Under the pieces are notes generated by a model that was given only the letters and a program-made list of their open reading frames with translations, did not search any database and was not told the origin of the DNA. Position numbers and translations under genes: made by a program. A DNA stretch of 64,000 nt from Elusimicrobiota bacterium. Its GTDB lineage: Bacteria; CG03; SLGR01; PWQF01. The stretch lies in contig PWOI01000179.1 in NCBI GenBank assembly GCA_003557485.1, positions 1 through 64,000 of the forward strand, in the 5' to 3' direction. Shown piece after piece: positions 1 through 10,500 of this stretch (position 1 is its first letter; the number at the start of each line of letters is the position of its first letter).

Positions 1-3000
1 CAGACGGCCGGTGAGGAGTTTGATGCTCTTCTCAGGGCTGTTGACGCTCACTGGAATGTAGTCCCCGACAGGACAGTTGAGGTGGAACTGACATCGTCGG
101 ACGAGTTTTCTTCCCCGATAGAACCGGTCTTTACAGGCTCCGAAACAGTTCAGTTCACAATATTTAACGCCTCTATGCATACTCTTACCGCAACAGATAC
201 AGAAGGGACATTGACTTCCTATACTACCCCTGACGCTATTGATGTTACATATAATGAGCCGGTAAAACTGCTTGTCGTAATGCCTGGCGAAACTTATGAC
301 CCCGGGAATTTTAGTGAAGGTGGCCGTAAAGGAACGCCTTCAGTTCAGACTGCCGGAGTCCAGTTCCGTCCGGATGTTTACGCTACGGACCAGTGGTATA
401 ACCACAACCCCGATACCGGTACGATACTTACATACTCAGTCTCCGATCCGTATGTTGAAGGGGCTGAAAGGACGATGACCGGCGGCCTTCACGACTTCCC
501 CGTTACCTTCTACAGGGCGGAAGAATCAGCGACAATAGAAGTATATGATACAGCCGGTTCACTTAGCACTTCAACCTCTACAGGTTTCCGGGTCCAGAAC
601 GCTCCTGCCAGCCAGCTTCACATAACAGTTGAAGGCCAGGAATACAGGCCCGGTGATGTTGCCGGCGGCGGTACGTTTGGTGACCCGGATACATTTTATG
701 CCGGAGTGCCTTTTACTGTAGATGTGCGAGCGGTTGACGATTATTATAATATAGACAGGTCAATACCGGTTAGCGTTGCCATAGGACTTAGCGATACCAA
801 TTCTGTTCCGCCTTCTCCCAATACTCTTCTTGAAGGAAAGAGGGATTTCATTATTACCATGCGGACTGCCGGAGAGCACTATATTGAGTCTTTTGACCTG
901 GAAACCGAGCTTGCAGATGCTCTCAGTTCTGCCGTTACTGTTGAACCTGGTGAACCGGTAAACTATCAGGTTCTCGTCCCGAATCAATTCAACCAGCCGG
1001 GGACTTCTTCCGGTAAATCGGGAACGGTAGGGGACCAGACAGCGGGAGAGCCTTTTAAAATAACAGTTAACGCCACAGACGGTGACTGGAACGTTGTTCC
1101 GACAACGGATGTTTTAGTAAATGTGACTCATAACGACAGTTTTGCCTTCCAGCCTGGAGAGATAATGCTGACCGGCGGCACAACAGAATTCTGGGTTGTT
1201 CCGGTAACTGCAATTGATAATTTCACCTTGACTGCCTCAGGCTCGCTTAACAGTTACCAGTCTTCCGCTCTAAAGGTGAATCCTGCATCGCCTGAAAAGC
1301 TTCAAGTTGTTCTTCCGGGTGAAACTGTGCTGGCGGGTAACGCAGACGAGCCGGAAGCGGTCGGTTCTTTCGCACCGTTCGGAAAGACAGCGATATCTTC
1401 TCCGTCTGACAGAACCGCCGGACAATCTACTGTTGTTGAAATAAGAGCAACCGACAGGTTCTGGAACCTTGTTGAAGTATCAGACACTGTAGGTATTACC
1501 GTAACATACAGCAACGCTCTTATTAACGGAATCCAGACTGTTTCAGCTTCAAAAAATCTTACAGCCGGTACGACGGATTTCACGGTTATATTTAAGACGG
1601 CAAATATGAGCAGCCTTCTTTATTCTACGCAGACTGTAAGCGCATCGGCTGCAGGATTTGAAACATATACTTCGACTTATATCCGCATAAACCCGGCAGC
1701 TCCGTCTCGCCTACAGGTTCTTCCCGAAGGCCAGTGGAACGCGCCCGGTACCGCAACAGGAAAGATCGGGGAGCCCGCAGTGCAGGTTGCCGGATCTACT
1801 TTTACAGTGACAGTAAATATTGTTGATAATTTTTATAATATAACCGGAGCAGTCAGCCCCGAGGCTTCAATTACAACCTCGGATCCCTATGAACCCTCAA
1901 CGCCGCAGCAGAAAGAAGTTCTTGGAGGCAGCGCTGGGTTTGAAATATACTTCCACAAGGCGGCTACGCAGACTGTTTCTGCAACAGCAGAAGGGGTCAG
2001 TTCAGGACAATCGGATATACTTGAAGTTAATGCAGCCGCTGCAGACCGACTCCAGGTTCTTGTCCAAGGAGTCAATCCGGTTCCGGGAGACACGGAGAAT
2101 AGGGGTCGTACAGGAGCGCCTGAAATCCAGACAGCCGGTCAGCCGTTTCCCGTTGAGGTCAGGGCTACAGACAGGTTCTGGAATCTTGTTGAAGAGGCCG
2201 ATGCTACGGTTGCTCTTACGGATGAAGATCCCAACAACGAGCAGCTTTCGGACAGATCTCTTGTAAGCGGAAAAACAGTTTTTGATCTTACTATGGTTAC
2301 AAGGGATGATACAGGGTTTAGAGTTACCGCTTCAACTGCTGACGGAACTGCTTATATGAGTGATACTTCAGCGCTGGTACCTGTAAAAGCCGGGGCTCCG
2401 TCCCGTTTTCAGGTCCTGCTCTATCCTGACGAATCAAATGTTCCGGGGGTAGGGAAGGATGGAGATGTCAGCGAAAAGACGGCGGGAGTGCAGTTTGCAG
2501 TCAGAGTAAACCTTACCGACGATAACTATAATATCACGGATGGACTTCCCTCCGGCCAGCGGCCGCAGGTCAGGATATATTCGGATGACCCGCATGCCCC
2601 GGCGCCGCCTACACCAGCTTCCATAACTGCTGACGGCTGGAGAGATTTTAATATTACACTAAGAACAGCGGGAACCTGGAATATTACAGCCGAAGAAACC
2701 GAAGCAACTTCAATAGGGATTGACCCCGATATCTCGTCTGATGTTCCGGTAGGTCCGAATGATCCGGCCCGGCTCCAGGTTCTTCTTCCCGGTGAGGAAG
2801 CCATACCCGGTTCAGTTTCCGGCAAAGACCCGGAGAAACTTCCCGATGATGATATTGCTGCCGGAGAACCTTTTGAAGTGCGGGTTAATATAACCGACGC
2901 ATACTGGAACCCGACTGTTGATACCAGGACTGTTTCTCTGGATACCTCTGATAGTCACGATGACAGTCCTTACAGTATTGATATCGTAGGAGGTGTCTGG

Positions 3001-4500
3001 GCGGATGAGATCACAATGTATACTGCAAAGCCGTCTACAATAACGGCTTCGCATGTAGATCTTGAGAACTATATATCCTCTGTTTTTGATATAAACCCGA
3101 ACTATCCGGTTAAGCTGAGAGTGATAGTTCCGGGTGTGGAACGAGACCCGGGCAATCTTGAAACTTCCGGGCGCAAAGGCGCCCCCTCTGACCAGACCGC
3201 CGGCGTAGAGTTTGCAGTTCAGGTGGATGCAGTAGATGACTGGTGGAACACGGCTTATTCTACGGCTGTAGTTGAGATTACGGCAACGGATGATTATTAT
3301 ACTGTTTCTCCGCAGCATCGCACTCTTACGGAAGGAACCACCACTTTCAGTCTTACGCTTAAAACTGCAGATGCAATAGGTCATGCGGTTACTGTTTCAG
3401 ATACTGCCGAAGTAAATCCGCTTTCTTCCGATACGTCCCAGCCGGTTCCTGTAAAAGTTGGATCTCCCAGAAAGTACCAGGTGCTTCTTCCGGGAGTTAA
3501 CTCTGTTCCGGGTTCAGCCAGCGGGTTTGACGGCGAACCTAACGACCAAACAGCAGGAACCGCATTCTTTGTAAGAGTTAATATAACCGATCAACACTGG
3601 AACGTTGTTCCGGATGCCTCACCGGCACCCTCAGTGCGTCTGTTTTCCAATGATGCCTATGCGGTACTTCACGGATATGGTGAAGTTGCGATAACCAGCG
3701 AGCAATTTTCAGATGGTCAGGCGGAAGTCTCCTTTACACTTACACATGCAAGAGATGGCGTAACAGTTCTTACGGCAGAAGATACTTCCGGTCGCACTCC
3801 TCCATATACATCTTATGCTTCGCATCCGGTAGATGTGAAACCTGCGACAGCAGACCGCCTTCGGGTTCTTGTGGGCGGAATGAATGAAGATTTAAGTAAT
3901 CTTGATCGTGGCCAGTCCGGAACGCCTTTGTCCAGAGTTGCCGGTGAGGTTTTTAACGTAACGGTTCAGTCCTGTGACGAGTTCTGGAATATTAATCCTG
4001 AAGCGGGAGGTGATGTTGCTGTTTCGATTTCCGATCCTTACGGATCTCCCGTTTCGACAGGAACTATGCATGACGGAGTCAGGGAACCGGATGTATGGTC
4101 ACGACGCGCCGGTGTCTGGACAGTTACCGCCGTAAGCACCTCCGGTATATATAATTCTCAGGCTTCGGAACCTTTTACTGTTACACCGGCAGATCTGAGC
4201 CGCTTGCTTATAAGGCTTCCGGGAGAAAGTTTCGATCCCGGTTCCGAAACAGGCCTTGCCGGTTCCGTCAGTCAACAACTGGCAGGTACCGATTTTGATT
4301 TTCAGGTTCGCGCTACGGACGACTACTATAACCTTGTATCGACAAATGCAGAGGTTACAATAAGTTCAACTGACGGGCAGGCATCTCATCCTTCTGTCCA
4401 GCAGCTATCGGGAGGTTCTAGATGGTTTAATATGACTTTAAGGACGGTACTGGAGGGGAACAATTATGTTTATTCCGATGCATATAATCTTGTCCGGGCG
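1..4500 (+). repeat. Tandem Ig-like repeat array A (about 13 units)
   Basis: In-frame diverged coding repeats. The QTAG-like landmark recurs at about 1, 346, 697, 1036, 1414, 1783, 2128, 2479, 2851, 3193, 3547, 3934 and 4276, giving a period of 340-390 bp. Each unit reads roughly LPGE...PG...G..G...QTAG..F.V.V..TD..WN. Divergence at DNA level argues for old duplication rather than recent slippage. Confidence 0.85.
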
Positions 4501-7500
4501 ACTTCCAGTGAAATTACGCTTAATCCGAGAAGAGCCTCAACACTTGAGATAGCAGGAATTCAGAACAGGCCTGCCGGGCAGTCAAATGACGTGACAGTTA
4601 CTGCAAGAGACCAGTTTGGAAACGTTGCTGACGGAGGTACCGGCGCATTTCCTGATGAGCCGGCATACGGCGGCGAGATAAGGTTCTCCGCAGACCCCGA
4701 TCCTACGGGCCAATGGCTTGGCGATCAGGAAACGGCCGGTGACGGACTTCCCACAAATTACAGTTTCAGTGAGGATGAAAATCAGACTGGAATAGTAACG
4801 CTTGCAAACTCTATCCATCTCAGGCGCGCTGCTGCAAACAGGTGGGTCCGCGCTGAGGATATATCTGTTCCTGCAATATATGGGGTCCAGAGCGGTATTG
4901 AAGTTTACCCGGGTCCGGTTTCAAGGTTCACAGTTCTTCCGATGGACGCTACCACGCGCCCGGCAGGAGATTCGATAACAATAACAGCTTACGCTACTGA
5001 CGGTTACTACAACCGTACGACCGAGGGGGCTACAGGATTGGAAGTTGCTATTACAACCCATTCCGCCACTTTTACCGAAACTCTTCTTAACGATAATCCC
5101 AATGAAGGACATTATTTTAACCAGACAACAGAGATAACGGATGAGGAAGGGGCGGTTACCGGCATACTGTATTACGTGTCGCAAAAGGCCGGTGACAGCT
5201 CACAGGTAAGGATAAGAAGCACTGAAGAACCTTACTTTGAGGGTATATCAGCAAGAATAACAACCGTAGGAGGAGTTGCCGATTATCTTACTTTTACACA
5301 GGGCAACAGCAAGTTTACTGCAGGTTCATCAATAGACGCGGCAAGGCCATACGAAATACTGAGAGTGGACAGGTTTGGCAATGATGCTGAGACAGGTTCC
5401 ACTACAGTGGATATAAAAACGGATTCCGGGTCACGCAACGACCATTCAGGCACATCGCCTCGCCATATTTTCAGGGAGTATGTCGGTTCTATTCCGGGGG
5501 AAGGAGTTCCCGGTGATCCGCTTAGCGATTCAAGCGGCAGCGGCTTCCAGGATATTATAATACATCCCGGCCAGACAAGGGCAAGGTTCTATTACTACGA
5601 ACAGAAATCTTCTTGGGAAACACCGCATCCCCAGGAAGGAGTGAAACGTTATTTTGAAGATATAACGCAGTCCTCCCATACAGTTACCGCTGCTGCAGGA
5701 CTTCCGGGTGACGGCCGGGGGGGAGAAGGGGACGGCGAATTTGACGTTAAAGTTGATCCGGCTTCCGTATCAGCCCTTCGTATTGTTACAGGCGCAAGGA
5801 CGCTTCAGGCTGGGACTACATCTCAGTACCTTGAAGTACGGCCGCGTGACGAGTTTGGAAATGAAAGGCATACCAACAGCCAGGTAAGGCTTTCTCTTAA
5901 CCCCGAATCAGGATGGTGTGCTTTTGTCACTGAGGAAGGGTCTTTCAGTCTTGAAGCCGCCGAGTGGTCTCCCGAATCTCCTTATATGTATCTGTCAACA
6001 GGGTCTCTTAACCAGCAATTTTACTATATAGACAACATAAGGGGAGAGCCCTATGTTGAAGTATCGGCTCCGGGAACAGCCTGGGGAACCGCCAGACAAT
6101 ACCAGACTGTAGATCCGGCTCCGATACATAAGATTGTTTTCATCTCAGACCCCTACACTTCAGGAAATCCTCTCGAAGCCGGTACTACTTCCTGGATGAT
6201 TCAGATAGAAACACAGGACCGTTTCGGTAACCGTTCTGAAGTTGATATAAGTGAAGAAATATTCCTGCGATTGCCCGGCCTTGATTCCGCTCAGTATGAT
6301 TTTTCAATGTCATCTGTTTCCTGGACATCAGAGGATATGATCAATGAAGTTACCATAACCACAGACACTGCAACGGCTCATTTCTGGCTCAAAATATACA
6401 GGTCCGGAAATTGGGGGCTTGAGGCGGAAAGAGCAACCGGCGGATGGCTTAAGGGGACCCAGAATGTATATGTTATAGGAGGGGAGATAACTCAGATATT
6501 TTTCTCAACTCCTGAAAGGAAGGTTGTTGCAGGATATACTGACTATGCGGAGTATGGTGAAGAGAAATACAGGATGACGTTTCAGACTCAGGATCGGTTC
6601 GGAAATATATCTCCGGTTAATGAAACTACCGAATTCAGGCTTCAGGGTGATTCTCCAAATGCTGACTTCTCAACAGATATGGGAGACACCTGGGGTAGAA
6701 ACATCGTAACAATTTCGGAAGGAAATTATCAGAGATCAATATACTATACAGATACTACTGCGGGAGCACATAATATTTATATAGTACCCGATGATTCTGC
6801 AATTGAATGGACGCCGGCTTCACAGCCCGTTACTGTCTACCCTTCCGACGCCGTGGGTTTTGCAATGAGTTTCAGGGATTCAAATAATGCTTCCGTATAT
6901 GTAGATAAAGAACTTAATATAAGAGCTATTGACGTATATGGAAATACAGCCTCCGGCTATCCTGATCCGTATGATCCTTATGTAGAAGCATCGACAGATA
7001 CCTGGACTTACTATACCGGCACAGCTACGATGACTGTAGTTTCCGAGGGATACATGTATCTTGTCGGCCATCCGGAAGGTAAGGAGCCGCTGGTTATTCC
7101 TTCTTTATACGATTTTACCGATAGCGTTAAGGGCGGGCCGCCGGCAACAGGACCCGGTGTAATTAATGTGCATGTTTACTCGACGGTTGTTTCTCAACCT
7201 CCCGATACACCTAGGCTCAGGGTCATTGTTGAGGATACAGAGAATCCGGATATAAGCGGTGCTTCTGCACCTCTTACCGTAAGAGGAGCTGTGGTACAGC
7301 CCTATACGGATCCTGTTACCGGAGAAAGGATAGGGCCGTCTGAGGTTTTTCAGGACGGAGTAAATATGACTATGGAACGCCTCGATCTTTTTACAAATGA
7401 AGGTGATGCGACCTGGAGAGGGCTGCGGGTTGATCTTAACCAGATGATACCCAATCCTGCTACTCATGAAGACGTAACAGCTGTAAGGCTGTGGCGTGAT

Positions 7501-10500
7501 GGTACCGGAGACGGCATATTCCACCATCCGGATGCGCACTCTCCTAACAACGAGAACGAGTCTTCAGGGGATATATTCCTGGCTTCTTCGACTTTTGACT
7601 CTTCCGGCAACGCGTTCCTTGCATTAGATCCGCCTCAGTTCGTGAGTGAATCCGTGGGCAGATTTTTCATAACTATAGATGTTGATGAATACGCGATACC
7701 GGACAGGAATGTTCAGCTCAGGTGGAGAAAGGACTATTTTACTCCGGCAGGGTTGCCGTGGACCGGCACACAGGTTGCCGACAATAATTTTGATATATAT
7801 ACTTCCACGGCTGTCATAAGGACTACGCCGGGAGACGTCATAGTTATTTCTAACGCATCATACAATGAAGGAAGCTATGCTGATACCTTTGGTGATAAGG
7901 AATTTGAACTGGTTTTTGATACCCAGACGATTCTTCAGGGTAGCAGATACGTGGGATTTAAGCGCCTTGATATGTTTACCACCCGCTACACTATAGACTG
8001 GTCAGAAATACTGATAACAAAGACCGGTAATCTTCCGGATGAGTATATTAACAGTATATGGATATACAGGAAGGTCAGCGAAGGAGCCGGTTTTGGAGGG
8101 CACGCCGCTGAACAGCTTATTTCCAGCGGAAATGACTACTTTGGAGAGCATGAACCCGGCGTAGCAAGAGTAGTGCTGAGAAACCCCTCCAATCTTTCCG
8201 AGCCAAGGCCTCAGACAATAAGTCCGTCAACTCAGACCTATTATATCGCAATGTCTATTGATGCATCGGCCCCGATAGGCAGGACAGTAGGCGTAAGAAT
8301 AGATTCCCGGGTTAATATAACGGCCCGCGACATAGCCGGCCGAAATCGTGTCGTCTCTTACTGGGATAGAAACAGAAACAGAGAGCAGGATGAAAACGAA
8401 CCGAACCTTTTCCCGACACAGACCCAGCGGCCGTCAATAGAGCCGACAGTAGATAAACTGGAGATAGATTGGGATATAGCACCCGGAAATGTAACTCAGG
8501 GAGACAGGAACCGTGTCTTTGCGATATTAAACCTGAGACCCGATGCTCATTCTATAACCTGGCAGGGACTCAGGATAGATAAAATCGGAACACTGCCGGA
8601 TTCGGATATAAACGCCGTTAAAGTATGGCACTGGGTGTCAGGCTCTACTACAGCACTGGGTTTTCCCAGGGTCAACCAGTCAACCGATACTCCAACCGGG
8701 CTTGCCGACCGGCTTGTTTCAGGCGGTTATGATGTATTTGTTTCTTCCTCGGTAAATATTGTTTTTCCCGAGGAAAGATGGCAGGACCTCAGAGATGAAT
8801 ACAAGACCTATCTGGTTACAATGGATATAGACGCTTTTGCGGATGAAACCGCAAATGTGGGAATGAGAATGATTGAGAATGATGAATATTTTACACTTTC
8901 CTGGCCAAATATAGTTTTGGAAGAGGGAGAGGAGGAGAGAGCGATCGAGATACCTTCCAAAGAAGTTAATCCCTATGCGGATAAAGTTACGGTTTATCCT
9001 GAAGACGCTACACATCTTATAGCTGACGGGCTGATTATACAGGCAGGCAGGAACCTCCCGGTCATAAGGATGACTATGAATACTGATCTTTCTTACGCAT
9101 GGTGGAAAGATTCAGCGGAGGATCCGGCTCTTACAATTTACCAGCACGGAACCGCTCCCGACAGTGCAATACAGGAAGTTAAACTATGGTATGACCGTAC
9201 AGGGGACGGCGTGCTAAGGCCCACGCAGGACGTGCTTATTTCAACAGGCAATGTTTTCTATGACGGCGTCTGTGAAATCAGTATACCAGAGTCAGCTGCA
9301 AAAATCCTTCTTGAGGGAGAAGATTTTTACGTTACCGAAATACTTCCTTGGAATAAACGCTTCTTTATAACTCTTGACATAGCCGGAGATGCAACTCCCG
9401 GTAGGACCGTTAAACTGGCAATTGATGAATCCGAGCAGTTTGTATTCCCGGATGTTGCAGGAGAAGGAGTAACAACAGAAAACTTCCCGTTTGAAACAAA
9501 CGAGCACCTGGTTGTTGCTTCTCCAAGAGTTGTTACGGTCTATCCTGAAGACGAAGCCCCCGAAGAAGTCTTCCAGGGTGAAAGAGACGTACTGATACAG
9601 ACGCTGCGTATGCAGTCGTCAGGGTACGAAGTTGAATGGAACGAGCTTATGATATCAAGAACAGGAAGCGATAATGATTCCGATTCTGATGTAAGGCTGG
9701 TAAAGCTTTACCGGAATACACATGCCGAAAAGAATTTTACTCCGGAAGCAGATATTCTTGTTGCAACCGGAACCTTTACGGACGGTTCATTGGTTCTCCG
9801 CTTCCGCGAGGGAGAAGGAATAGACGGGCCTCAGACAATAACAACAGCAGAAAATCAGTACTGGTTCATTGCCTTTGATATGGCTCCGGATGCTACTCCC
9901 GGGGCAAGAATAGGGATAAGGGTGGGACACCAGTCAAACTTTAATGTTGTGTATCCGCATTCTGTAAGCTCGGCAAATATACCGTTTGAATCAACCAGAA
10001 TGCAGCTTCGTCCGACTGAAGATACAATGATAGTCTCCTTGTCCGATGCCGGCCGCGGGCGTGTTACCCAGACCAACCGGAATATCAGGGTTATGTCCGT
10101 CAACCTTGAAGTGCCCGTATATAACCAGTCTGTTGTATGGCTGGGCGTGGATATTCACCGTACAGGCACAAGCAGTGACGCCGATGTCTCCGCTGTTAAG
10201 ATTTTCCGGGATGACGGCTCCGGAGAATTTGATCCCGATAACGACGAACTTATATCAACGGGTATGGATGTATTCAGGCAGGGTGTTGCAGAGATAAGGT
10301 TTCCTTCAGCTAACAGACAGACAATACTTTCCAGCTCTCAGCTGTACCATATTGTTCTTGATATAGCTAATATGGCACAGGTCGGCAGGACTATAGGGAT
10401 AGAGTTCAGGGATCCGAGAGACTTTAAGATATTTGACGGACCGGACGTTAACGGACCCAATGATATTGTCTTTGATGTGCTTACAATAGATGTGGAAGAC

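Noticed and set aside
2812-3384. 190-codon minus-strand open frame
   Set aside because: Antisense to array A repeats with no SD, motif or coding composition.
1-4500. Regularly spaced repeats as a CRISPR array
   Set aside because: Units are 340-390 bp, coding and diverged; no 25-40 bp identical repeats with unique spacers, and no cas genes.
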